Source: a virus. Taken from it: a stretch of DNA of 24,143 nt. Shown here piece by piece: positions 14,576 through 22,005 of this stretch (position 1 is its first letter; the number at the start of each line of letters is the position of its first letter). Both the position numbers and the translations under genes were made by a program. Under the pieces are notes generated by a model. That model ran no database searches. It was not told where the DNA came from and saw nothing but the letters and a program-made list of their open reading frames with translations. The DNA lies in the IMG/VR virus record IMGVR_UViG_3300042899_000043, positions 1 to 24,143 of that record; one strand, written 5' to 3'.

Positions 14576-14841
14576 TAGTTCATCGTCTGCCTTAACCAAG
14601 AGATCGTGTGAGAACCTGATGCGCTAATGGCATAAAGAGATTCGCCTGGATTAAGTTCGAGTTCGATGCTGTCAAGTTTTAACAGTTGCAAACCTGTTGA
14701 AGTTGTGACGGAACTCCCGCCTAAAAAAATCGAGTTTGTATTGTCGTTATTGTGAACGTGTAATTTTGATGGGTTCGCTGAAGTTCCATCGACTTGAACT
14801 GCGCTAGTTCCAACAGTCACCTGACCTGATGTAATTGCCAT
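14575..14841 (-). CDS. Small beta-rich virion protein (head decoration/fiber-like)
   Basis: The 88-aa product is almost entirely beta-strand in character: VTVGTSAVQVDG, SIFLGGSSVTTSTG, SIELELNPGESLYAIS and HTISWLRQ. Such proteins occur between portal and protease in actinophages and fit capsid surface or decoration proteins, though some copies may belong to the tail. It starts at a TAATG junction with the portal stop and ends in a TAATG with the protease fusion. There is no catalytic motif. Confidence 0.65.
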   Translation of the reverse strand: MAITSGQVTVGTSAVQVDGTSANPSKLHVHNNDNTNSIFLGGSSVTTSTGLQLLKLDSIELELNPGESLYAISASGSHTISWLRQTMN

Positions 14842-16196
14842 TATTTAACTCCATAAACTGATTCGGGATCGGCAGGATCAATCTGCGCGATTGCTTGTAG
14901 TTGTGTAGATGGTAATCCTGTATGCGAGATCGGTGCTAAATCTAAAGCAGCGAGAACGCCAGCAGGATCAAAGCCAGACAGAATAAGTTTCTGCGCCATC
15001 GTGACACGCTTATCGGTTTCGACAAGTGAAGCAGCACCCAAATCCACGTTAGCCAAAGGAACGCGATAAACATCACCACCATCCACAGGCAGTAAATCTT
15101 CGAACCCACGAATGTCATTAACTGATAAAAATCCTGCTTGCGATCCAATTGAATAACCGTTCATTCTTGTTGCGAAGTCACCACGCAATAATCCATCTAC
15201 ATTAAAACGAATGAATGCACCCTCAGGTAATAACGTGCTGTAAGCATCTTCCATCTTTGCAATGTACGGTCGTAAAGTATGAGTTACAAAATTTATGTTT
15301 TGTTGCTCTACGGAATTGTAAGACATACCGCCAGATGTAATTCCTATCATCGGTGGTGGTACGCGGAAAATTCTTGCAATCTGCTCGACAGCAAACTTTT
15401 GTGAGTCAAGCATTTGTGCTTCATCAGGATTAACACCTGTGCGAACGAACTTTGCACCGCCAGTTAGAATGCCAGTCTTGTGCGCCTTGCGGAATCCTTT
15501 GTGACGAGAATCGAAACCATCAACTAATTCTTTTGCTTGTTCTCGATTTAATCCCATTGGTGTTTCGATAACACCAGAAGTTGTAGCACCTTGTCCAAAG
15601 AATCTAGATGCAAAAGATTGTAATGCGCTAGCCAATCCAAGATTATCTTTTAGTTCAGAAACTCTACTTACACCGCGAAGTTCACCAGCCTTGCGCATTT
15701 CTGTCATATGCAACATATCTCTTGTTGTAACTGGATATGTGTTGTTCTCATCAATAATGTAGATCAGTTCCCGTGTTACTGCGGTGCGCGTGACCTTAAC
15801 TCTGTTCGGATCGATTACGACTAAGTTTGCAACCTGTCCAGTCTGATCTCTATAAATACGAACGAACGCATTGCCATCTAATAGCAGAGAGATTAAAACT
15901 TGTTGATAATGTTCCGTGCGTAAGAGATCAACATCTGGTCGCTGAACCCAAGATGGTTGTGGTCGATAAGGTTCACGGTTGCCATCTATACGGCGAAAGG
16001 AATCAACAGGAAGTGTAGAAATTGTGTCAGAGATTAATAGAACACACGCATAGAAAGCATTGATGCGCATCGATGTAATCTGATCAATGTTTGTTCCCGC
16101 TTCGGTAGTAAATGCAAAAGAATCACCAGCACCCCAAATAGATTGGAAACTGATTGCCCGATCCTCTTGCTTGTTATTCGATAAACGCAAAAGCAT
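14841..16196 (-). CDS. Portal protein, HK97 family
   Basis: The 451-aa protein shows the HK97-type portal pattern: ITSMRINAFYACVLLISDTI near the N-terminus, LLLDGNAFVRIYRD, and a central GQGATTSGVIETP. VEQIARIFRVPPPMIGI is followed by SVEQQNINFVTHTLRPYI, then GDFATRMNGYSIG. It forms the dodecameric ring through which DNA enters the capsid. The length is normal. It starts at a TAATG overlap with the small membrane gene downstream of the large terminase and is followed by TAATG coupling to the decoration gene. Confidence 0.94.
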   Translation of the reverse strand: MLLRLSNNKQEDRAISFQSIWGAGDSFAFTTEAGTNIDQITSMRINAFYACVLLISDTISTLPVDSFRRIDGNREPYRPQPSWVQRPDVDLLRTEHYQQVLISLLLDGNAFVRIYRDQTGQVANLVVIDPNRVKVTRTAVTRELIYIIDENNTYPVTTRDMLHMTEMRKAGELRGVSRVSELKDNLGLASALQSFASRFFGQGATTSGVIETPMGLNREQAKELVDGFDSRHKGFRKAHKTGILTGGAKFVRTGVNPDEAQMLDSQKFAVEQIARIFRVPPPMIGITSGGMSYNSVEQQNINFVTHTLRPYIAKMEDAYSTLLPEGAFIRFNVDGLLRGDFATRMNGYSIGSQAGFLSVNDIRGFEDLLPVDGGDVYRVPLANVDLGAASLVETDKRVTMAQKLILSGFDPAGVLAALDLAPISHTGLPSTQLQAIAQIDPADPESVYGVK

Positions 16197-16336
16197 TACT
16201 CGTTACCTTTCTCAAATGCTAAACCTATGACAACGCAACTGATGCCCGTTGCAACAATTCCTAAAGGCAAACTGAATAAACCTAATCCAAAAGAAATGCA
16301 AGCAAGTCCAACTAATTGTAAAATTGTTGCTAACAA
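16196..16336 (-). CDS. Small two-helix membrane protein between terminase and portal
   Basis: The 46-aa product (LLATILQLVGLACISFGL, then LPLGIVATGISCVVIGLAF, ending EKGNE) consists of two hydrophobic helices with a short turn. The most likely start is TTG at 16336, 6 nt after GGGAG; the TTG at 16339 is 3 nt away and an ATG at 16432 would overlap the terminase gene by 86 nt in another frame. Similar tiny membrane genes sit at this exact spot in many actinophages and actinobacterial prophages; their role is unknown. The stop overlaps the portal start. Confidence 0.72.
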   Translation of the reverse strand: MLATILQLVGLACISFGLGLFSLPLGIVATGISCVVIGLAFEKGNE

Positions 16337-16346
16337 CAAACACTCC

Positions 16347-17867
16347 CTAAAAACTAAAGAACTGTGGAACAACAGGTTCGTCACGTGAAACAGTTGCCCT
16401 ATCAAATCCAATGATACTAGCAACGGCCGCATCTATCTTGCGTGGTGATCCGCGGTGTTCTTTTACAATGCGTGGTCCGATTCGATCAGTCTTAACAACA
16501 GCATTAGATAAATGTCTAGTAAGCAACGGATTACCATCGTGTGTAAGTTTTCCCGAAACAACCGCATCATAAAATTTTGCACACGCTGGAACCATTCGCG
16601 CTGGTGATGTTGATGGCCACTCAACGATTGGGAAACCCGCTTCATCTAAAACTTGCATTGTTCGTTGCCACCTAAAAGGATCACAGGCAATTTCTTTTAC
16701 GTTATGTGTGCCACAAAATTCAATGATTGTATTTTCAACATCTAGGATATCTACGCGCCAATCATCTTCATCATCTGGTTGTTTTTCCCAAGCCTTAACC
16801 ATAAAGACATAGGGCTGTTCCTCGCAAGTAACACCAATGATTACGGAAGCATCACCAGAAAAAGAACCATCGAAACCTAGTATGACTGGTGTATCAGAAT
16901 CGATAACACGCTCAATCGCTAGTGGTTCCCACGATCCGTTAGGTAACCAAGACAGTTGCGAACTTACCCATTGATTGCATCGCTTAGTTCGAAACTCTGC
17001 TTCTGGTGTACGTTTTACCATCGCAGCAAAATCTGCTGGATCGTTTAGATCACCAAAGGCAGGGTTCGCTGCTTTCCAAGTTTTTTCAATTGTGTGATCC
17101 GCTTCATTCTGTGCTTCCCACCACGCCATAAAAAAAGTTGGATCATCAACTTCTTTCGCAGCAACTCTCTTACCGTACTGATACAAATTGTATGCAGTTG
17201 AATCTTGTCCAGTCGAATCCGATTTTACTCCAGCAGTTGTAATTGCAATTGCCATAGGCTCACGGCGCGCACCCATACCAAGCAACATCGTGTCCCAAAG
17301 TTCACGATTAGGTGCTGCGTGTAGTTCGTCAAAAATAACCATCGTTGGTGATAAACCCTCTTTGGTAAATGCTTCACTTGATAGAACGCGATAGACAGAA
17401 CCAGTTGCGGGAACTTCGATTGCATCGCGGTACACGTTACACAGTTCGGATAGTTCGGGTTCGGCTTCAATCATTTTCTTAGCATCGCCAAAAACAATTC
17501 GCGCTTGTTCTTTATCGGCTGCACACGAATAAACTTCACCACCGTGCGCACCCATAATCAAGGACCATAAACCGATGCCAGAACCTAACGCACTTTTGCC
17601 ATTCTTTCTTGCCATTCCGATCAGAGCAGTTCTGTGCTTAAACTTTCCCGCAGTATTCACGGCAAACAAATTATTTAATAGTTCAGATTGCCACGGGCGC
17701 ATTTGCATTGGATCGCCCGAATAACCTGCAACTGTTTCCTTAGTCTGAATTGCAAATGTATTTATAAAATCAGTTACTTCAAAACCACGAGATTTTTTCA
17801 AGGCAATTTTATTGACAGGCGTTAATAGAGTTGGTGGCCAAGATTCAATTTTAACTTTGGCTGGCAC
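16347..17867 (-). CDS. terL: Terminase large subunit (HK97/Terminase_1 type)
   Basis: The 506-aa motor-nuclease has the ATPase motif ARKNGKS (residues 86-92, a Walker A variant), Walker B VIFDE (177-181) and a following ITTAG coupling-like motif. The RNase H-like nuclease acidic residues are D333 in GFDGSFSGD, D396 in EIACDP and D479 in KIDAAVA. Length and order match HK97-type large terminases that translocate and cut concatemeric DNA. The gene overlaps the small subunit by 17 nt. No intein or insertion is present. Confidence 0.95.
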   Translation of the reverse strand: MPAKVKIESWPPTLLTPVNKIALKKSRGFEVTDFINTFAIQTKETVAGYSGDPMQMRPWQSELLNNLFAVNTAGKFKHRTALIGMARKNGKSALGSGIGLWSLIMGAHGGEVYSCAADKEQARIVFGDAKKMIEAEPELSELCNVYRDAIEVPATGSVYRVLSSEAFTKEGLSPTMVIFDELHAAPNRELWDTMLLGMGARREPMAIAITTAGVKSDSTGQDSTAYNLYQYGKRVAAKEVDDPTFFMAWWEAQNEADHTIEKTWKAANPAFGDLNDPADFAAMVKRTPEAEFRTKRCNQWVSSQLSWLPNGSWEPLAIERVIDSDTPVILGFDGSFSGDASVIIGVTCEEQPYVFMVKAWEKQPDDEDDWRVDILDVENTIIEFCGTHNVKEIACDPFRWQRTMQVLDEAGFPIVEWPSTSPARMVPACAKFYDAVVSGKLTHDGNPLLTRHLSNAVVKTDRIGPRIVKEHRGSPRKIDAAVASIIGFDRATVSRDEPVVPQFFSF

Positions 17868-18300
17868 GTGATTTCAATTCCTCAAGTTTTGATTGTCGCT
17901 TAACTTCCGCAACACCTAGTCGTGTTCGATCCGTTGGCGTGAATCCTAGTAAGGAAAGATTTGCAACAAGTTGTCGATCTAATTCACGCAATGCTTTTCT
18001 TTCATCTGGTCTGTTGCTGCTCATAACTTGAATGCGCAAATTCCAACGTTCATCTAGTAACTCACAAGTCATAAGTAATAAATCAATGTCGGTTGTAGGG
18101 CTAATCCAACTTTGCCCCATTCCCCAAATACGATCCCAGAGTTGTTGTCCAGCAGAAAGTAGTGGTCTGTGAGGTTCGGGAATGCTGTAAGCAGATGGCA
18201 GTAAAACCATCTCACCTTGATTCGGTAAAGGTCGCTTGCCAGGATTGCCGATCATTCTTTTTTGTTCAGTTGGCTTTGGTGGTCTGCCACGTGTAGCCAT
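17851..18300 (-). CDS. terS: Terminase small subunit, P27 family
   Basis: The 149-aa protein begins with RGRPPKP (residues 4-10) and GNPGKRPLP (18-26), both hallmarks of P27-type small terminases, followed by a helical part (AGQQLWDRIWGMG, DIDLLLMTCELLDERW, ELDRQLVANLSLLGFTP). It recognises packaging initiation DNA. GAGGG lies about 11 nt before the ATG. It directly precedes the large subunit with overlap, and follows the epimerase gene after 19 nt. Confidence 0.92.
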   Translation of the reverse strand: MATRGRPPKPTEQKRMIGNPGKRPLPNQGEMVLLPSAYSIPEPHRPLLSAGQQLWDRIWGMGQSWISPTTDIDLLLMTCELLDERWNLRIQVMSSNRPDERKALRELDRQLVANLSLLGFTPTDRTRLGVAEVKRQSKLEELKSRASQS

Positions 18301-18319
18301 AATTTTTTTATCCCTCTAG

Positions 18320-19339
18320 TTATTTATTTGACGAAAACCAAGTAATGCCATCGTTCTCTCTAAACCAATCGACAGTTTCACTTATTCCATCTTGCAAAGA
18401 CTTAAAACTTTGATGATCTATTCCTATTGCTGTAAGCGTAGAAACATCTGCACTAACTACTGTACCAAGTTCGCGCATAACTCTACGAACATCAATGCTT
18501 CGCAAGTAAGGATTAACATCAAGAACACTATGAACAACAGTCATTAACTTTTCTTGCGTATCTATCGCACCGCCAAATGGTTCGCCTGCGCGCATCGGTA
18601 CAGTTTCGATTGTGCCGCCATCAACATTTGCAATAACTTCATTAGCAACTGTAAGAACATTTGTTGGTATCTTGTTGCCAACATCGATCGGATGATCTGG
18701 AACATTGCCTTTGCTTGCTTCCTCTAACGCGGTAACAAATACGCGGGCAACATCGCCCACCCAAACCGAATCGCTAATTTGTGTGCCGTCACCATAGACA
18801 CGTAACGGTTCACCGCTTAACGCAGATGTTACGAATGACGGAACAATCTTTCTAACCTTTGATGAACCCTTAGGTGCTGGCGCACTTTGTCGTGGTCCAT
18901 ACGCATTCATTGGTCGAACGGAAGTCACACGCAGACCTCGATCCATTCGGTACATATCAACAAATCTTTCGCTTGCTGATTTTGTAATGCAGTAAGTTCC
19001 CCGCGCAATGTTTGCGTTACCAACGGCTGCAAACACAACGGGTAAGTCGTAACGTGTCGCTGCTTCAAAAACATTAAGAGTTCCGATGATGTTTGTTTCT
19101 GCTGCTGGTAGCGGAGCATCGATTGTTTCAACTGTTCCTAATACGGCTGCGAGATGAATGATGCCATCAACGTGTGCTGCAAGTTCATTAACGATCGTAC
19201 TGTCCCGTACATCACCAAGCATTCCATTTTCTGCTCGCCCGCGATGATCGAGAATAAGCGGTGTGTGTCCACGCTTTTTTAATTCCTCGCAAACATACGA
19301 ACCAATAAAACCTGAACCACCAGTTACACCAATTTTCAT
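18320..19339 (-). CDS. NAD-dependent epimerase/dehydratase (extended SDR)
   Basis: The 339-aa protein has GVTGGSGFIG at residues 4-13, DVRD, HLAAV near 62-66, Y116-x3-K120, RPMNAYGPRQ and VYGDGTQISDSVWVGDVA. This is the core of UDP-sugar epimerases and dehydratases. The usual S/T-rich strand end before the active-site Tyr (SSS or STT) is replaced by AAVGNAN at 104-110, so the third catalytic residue looks absent or relocated. It starts 2 nt after the TAGT-like glycosyltransferase and may make its donor sugar (inference). AAGGAAATAG precedes the ATG. Confidence 0.88.
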   Translation of the reverse strand: MKIGVTGGSGFIGSYVCEELKKRGHTPLILDHRGRAENGMLGDVRDSTIVNELAAHVDGIIHLAAVLGTVETIDAPLPAAETNIIGTLNVFEAATRYDLPVVFAAVGNANIARGTYCITKSASERFVDMYRMDRGLRVTSVRPMNAYGPRQSAPAPKGSSKVRKIVPSFVTSALSGEPLRVYGDGTQISDSVWVGDVARVFVTALEEASKGNVPDHPIDVGNKIPTNVLTVANEVIANVDGGTIETVPMRAGEPFGGAIDTQEKLMTVVHSVLDVNPYLRSIDVRRVMRELGTVVSADVSTLTAIGIDHQSFKSLQDGISETVDWFRENDGITWFSSNK

Positions 19340-19341
19340 TT

Positions 19342-20199
19342 CTATTTCCTTTTGTATTTTTCATTGATTATTTTAGGGACAGCGTTATCCCATTTGATTG
19401 AATGATGAAAACGTCTATCAGTTCTGCCCATCGTTCCGATACTTACGCAAGATGGTGCCATCATTACTGTATAAAAACTTTTTGTGTATGTGCCAGAATC
19501 TTTGTAAAATTCAGACATTCCACCAGATGCTTGTTGTGTCTGCACCTGATTTAATTGCAAAGCCATTGTTGTTAAGAATAGTGAACCTCGCTGTCCATAG
19601 CAAACGTAAGAATTAACATCATCATTAACTCTGCCAATAAAATTTATTGGTGTATCTGTGCGACAAAAAAATGAATTCATTGCTTTACGCAGTAAACCGT
19701 TTTTTATTTTGCCATCTACTCCACCCATATGATCGCCACCTTGCGACATAGCGACTGTTAGAGCATTTGTGCTTTCTAGTAGATCGAGCATTGCATTGAC
19801 TATCTTGTCAAAGTTAGTTACTTGTTTTGAACAAATTTTGTCACCCTTAACAAACCTGTGCAAAAAAACCGTGTAGTCATCATCGAGTTGTAGGAAATAA
19901 TCAAGATTTAATTCTTTAGCAATTTCGAAGCAAGCATTTCTAGCATAAACAATTGCGCGATGATCATCACCCGAATAAGCATCATCAAAAGTTTTTGCAA
20001 TTGCTTTCTTGTCAAACATAAACACGTTTTCTTTTCCGAACTTGTCTATGTAAGTTTGTCCCTGCGTATCCTCATTATCAATTACGAAATAAGTTTTGCC
20101 AGAATAGTTTGCTTTCTTTAATGACTCTAAAGTAATTACATTGTCTGGTCTGCCGTGTGTCAAAATAAAAATAGCAAAATTCTTTTTATCTCTAGCCAT
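19342..20199 (-). CDS. TET-associated glycosyltransferase (TAGT)-like GT-A enzyme
   Basis: The 285-aa protein has ILTHGRPDNVITLESLKKA at residues 12-30, VIDNEDTQGQTYI at 39-51, VYARNACFEIAKELNLDYF at 84-102 and LQLDDDYT at 104-110. It continues with MSQGGDHMGG, MNSFFCRTDTPINFIGRVND and SGGMSEFYKDSGTYTKSF. From memory of the family this is the TAGT group, proposed to glycosylate hydroxylated DNA bases made by TET/JBP oxygenases in phages. It overlaps the ParB-like gene by 8 nt, a linkage expected for such loci. No oxygenase is visible in this window, so acceptor identity is inference; a protein acceptor is the alternative. Confidence 0.8.
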   Translation of the reverse strand: MARDKKNFAIFILTHGRPDNVITLESLKKANYSGKTYFVIDNEDTQGQTYIDKFGKENVFMFDKKAIAKTFDDAYSGDDHRAIVYARNACFEIAKELNLDYFLQLDDDYTVFLHRFVKGDKICSKQVTNFDKIVNAMLDLLESTNALTVAMSQGGDHMGGVDGKIKNGLLRKAMNSFFCRTDTPINFIGRVNDDVNSYVCYGQRGSLFLTTMALQLNQVQTQQASGGMSEFYKDSGTYTKSFYTVMMAPSCVSIGTMGRTDRRFHHSIKWDNAVPKIINEKYKRK

Positions 20200-20953
20200 C
20201 TTGTTTTTCTAACAGTTCGATTGTTTCCATAAATTTCACATAACCATTTTTAATTGCATCCGCCATATCAATAATTACTAGGGCTGACTGCTCCATTAAT
20301 TCTTGTGTGTCCTTATCGCAATGCGCGTAGTATTCAGCAATCAATTTATAGTTAAAAACTAAATGCCTGTATGTTCCTAAGATTAAAAATTGTTCAACAT
20401 TTTTATCCGACAAATTCTTGGCATAAATTTCCTTTTGCAAAAACTTTGTTTTGCTTTCGTTCACTAAGGATTCACTTGTTGGTTTCTCGCCAACTATTTC
20501 GTACTGCGGAATGTTTACTGATTGTGTGTAAAGATTCTCGTGATCATCGGGATTACCTAACGGTGGTTGCAGTTCAACAAATCCAAACTCTTGTAGTTCC
20601 CAACCGACAGCATCAAGTTCTAACATCTGTTCTTTAAGAACTTCCGCATTCCATTCCGCAAGTTCAGCAGTTCGATTATCGGCAAGTGCGTAGGCTTTGA
20701 TCTGATCCCAACTCCAACCAATCGGTGTTCGACTTATTGCTATTTCAGTCCAACCTAATTTCTGTGCTGCTTCAAGAGTTCCGTTACCAGCAACAACGAT
20801 GTTGTCGGGCGTAACAATAATCGGTTTACGCTGCCCGAATAATTTAAGCGATCCCGCAATTGCATCTAGATTTTTTGCATCGTGTTTTCTGGCGTTCGTA
20901 GGATCGAACTTCAATAAATCAATTTTTACATTTTCAATTCGCAGATCAGTCAT
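20192..20953 (-). CDS. ParB-like nuclease-domain protein with conserved phage C-terminal domain
   Basis: The 253-aa protein starts at ATG 20953; a GTG at 21124 in the same frame would extend through the upstream hairpin and promoter and is rejected. The N-terminal ParB/sulfiredoxin-like domain shows GQRKPIIV (40-47), VVAGNGTLEAAQKLGW (53-68) and YALADNRTAELAEW (88-101). The C-terminal half carries VNIPQYEIVGEKP (147-159), YRHLVFNYKLIAEYYAH and SALVIIDMADAIKNGYV, a conserved region I associate with phage ParB proteins encoded near DNA-modification and terminase genes. It is probably DNA-binding or nicking and linked to base modification or packaging. It overlaps the TAGT-like gene by 8 nt. Confidence 0.85.
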   Translation of the reverse strand: MTDLRIENVKIDLLKFDPTNARKHDAKNLDAIAGSLKLFGQRKPIIVTPDNIVVAGNGTLEAAQKLGWTEIAISRTPIGWSWDQIKAYALADNRTAELAEWNAEVLKEQMLELDAVGWELQEFGFVELQPPLGNPDDHENLYTQSVNIPQYEIVGEKPTSESLVNESKTKFLQKEIYAKNLSDKNVEQFLILGTYRHLVFNYKLIAEYYAHCDKDTQELMEQSALVIIDMADAIKNGYVKFMETIELLEKQDG

Positions 20954-20960
20954 AAATCGG

Positions 20961-20988
20961 ATGTTACAGGAAAAACGTGGAAAATCAA
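20961..20988 (-). promoter_or_regulatory. Leaderless-type promoter of the ParB-like gene
   Basis: On the minus strand TTGATT (20988-20983), a 16-nt spacer and TAACAT (20966-20961) are followed by exactly 7 nt and then the ATG at 20953. No Shine-Dalgarno sequence lies between. The expected transcription start coincides with the A of the ATG, as in actinobacterial leaderless genes. Confidence 0.6.
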
Positions 20989-21107
20989 CAACTGTTCTAA
21001 AAAATCCTTTTAATTCGGGGTTTTTTGGAAAACTGGGAATTTTGCGACAATGCCTACATAGATGGATTCTGGGTATCGCTTCCGTATGCATACAAGAAAA
21101 TGCCCTA

Positions 21108-21129
21108 CCCCCGATAAATACCACGGGGG
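21108..21129 (-). terminator. GC-rich hairpin after the HNH gene
   Basis: CCCCCG (21108-21113) pairs with CGGGGG (21124-21129) around a 10-nt loop, starting 2 nt after the HNH stop. On the minus strand it is followed by TAGGGCATTTTC, a weak T tract. Termination is likely but the imperfect tail leaves room for another role such as a packaging signal. Confidence 0.55.
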
Positions 21130-21131
21130 AT

Positions 21132-21449
21132 CTAAGGATTGATTACTGGTTTGTTACCTCTAGCAGCGTTACAGGCTGCGTGTGCGGGCATTAGAACACT
21201 TCCCTTAACTCCAGCAAGCACATGATCTGCCTGTATCTGTGATCGATCTGTAAAGGCTTCCCCGCATAACCAACAATGAGTTGCGAATTCTTTTATCAGT
21301 CTTGCTTGTTTCCGATGACTAGCATCATAAAGAGTGCGCTGTGCTTTTCTCGCATTAACTTTAGAATCGATTACTGCTTGATGATCCGCGCATCTTGATC
21401 CAAGTCTTGTAAGTTTTCCGCAGTCCAAGCACGGTCGCTGAAATGCCAT
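21132..21449 (-). CDS. HNH endonuclease-like protein
   Basis: The 105-aa protein has two Cys pairs (CLDC at 7-10, CWLC at 59-62), ADH at 74-76, and the final MPAHAACNAARGN at 87-99, which together make a zinc-supported HNH fold. It lacks the usual long DNA-binding extension. Small HNH proteins encoded near the terminase are often required for packaging cleavage in HK97-type phages; here it lies upstream of the ParB-like, glycosyltransferase and epimerase genes rather than next to the terminase. It starts 2 nt after the Ntn-hydrolase stop. A homing-endonuclease role is less likely because of size. Confidence 0.85.
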   Translation of the reverse strand: MAFQRPCLDCGKLTRLGSRCADHQAVIDSKVNARKAQRTLYDASHRKQARLIKEFATHCWLCGEAFTDRSQIQADHVLAGVKGSVLMPAHAACNAARGNKPVINP

Positions 21450-21451
21450 CG

Positions 21452-22003
21452 TTAGTTCTTAAAAACATTCCCGCTTGGATGTGAAATCCATTTGTCGATA
21501 GTTCCGCGTGTGTTCGGATCGTGCATTGTTGCAACTTCCATTGCTCTTAGCACAGATAGGTCGTGATTCTTATTCCAGTCAGGATGGTATTGACTATTGG
21601 CTAAAACTCCTAATGCTAATTCAGCACCAGAACCAATTGCCCAATAAGGTTTAGCCGATAACACACTCAGGTTCTCGCTTACTAAGAATGATTGCGCGTG
21701 TGTTACGAGCAAGCACTCAGCATCCATTTCACTATCTTTAATCACATCATCTATTAAAGGAATCACATTGACAACAATCCACTTCATCCAATCGCCAGAC
21801 TTAATAACATCTTGCGGTGGTGTCGGGTATTCGATTAGATACTGCAACTGATCGCAGACTCTAGCGTTACCGGCAACACCGATCAACCACGAATCTTGCT
21901 GCACTATCTTTTGCATATCGGGATGTATTAGATCGCTTGTTATTCCTCGATCAGCAACTAATGTTGTTGAGTTATTACCGCTTGTTGTAATTATCGTGGT
22001 CAT
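21452..22003 (-). CDS. Proteasome-beta/HslV-like Ntn hydrolase
   Basis: The 183-aa protein begins MTTIITTSGNNSTTLVADRG, so after removal of Met the N-terminus is Thr1 with Asp17 in VADRG and a Lys at about position 31 (MQKI), the Thr-Asp-Lys set of proteasome and HslV active sites. WLIGVAGNARVCDQL and YWAIGSGAELALGVL match the proteasome fold's conserved Gly-rich strands. The ATG at 22003 is preferred; an upstream TTG would hide the catalytic Thr. The gene begins 2 nt after the methyltransferase stop. No ATPase partner such as HslU is present here. Its substrate is unknown. Confidence 0.82.
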   Translation of the reverse strand: MTTIITTSGNNSTTLVADRGITSDLIHPDMQKIVQQDSWLIGVAGNARVCDQLQYLIEYPTPPQDVIKSGDWMKWIVVNVIPLIDDVIKDSEMDAECLLVTHAQSFLVSENLSVLSAKPYWAIGSGAELALGVLANSQYHPDWNKNHDLSVLRAMEVATMHDPNTRGTIDKWISHPSGNVFKN

Positions 22004-22005
22004 AG

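Larger units (their letters stand above)
20954..21131. other. Intergenic region upstream of the ParB-like gene
   Basis: This 178-bp stretch contains no credible gene. It holds a GC-rich hairpin at 21108-21129 just after the HNH stop, an AT-rich part with A6 and T6 runs near 20999-21026, and the leaderless-type promoter at 20961-20988. As the only sizeable gap near the terminase region it is a candidate place for the packaging (cos/pac) site, but no overhang sequence can be recognised. Confidence 0.6.

Noticed and set aside
20954-21124. N-terminal extension of the ParB-like protein from GTG at 21124
   Set aside because: The extra 57 residues have no family resemblance and would cover the hairpin and the promoter that lies 7 nt before the ATG at 20953.
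20371-21194. Plus-strand frames of 88 and 131 aa over the ParB-like gene and its upstream gap
   Set aside because: They are antisense shadows of a clearly recognised gene, with no supporting signal.
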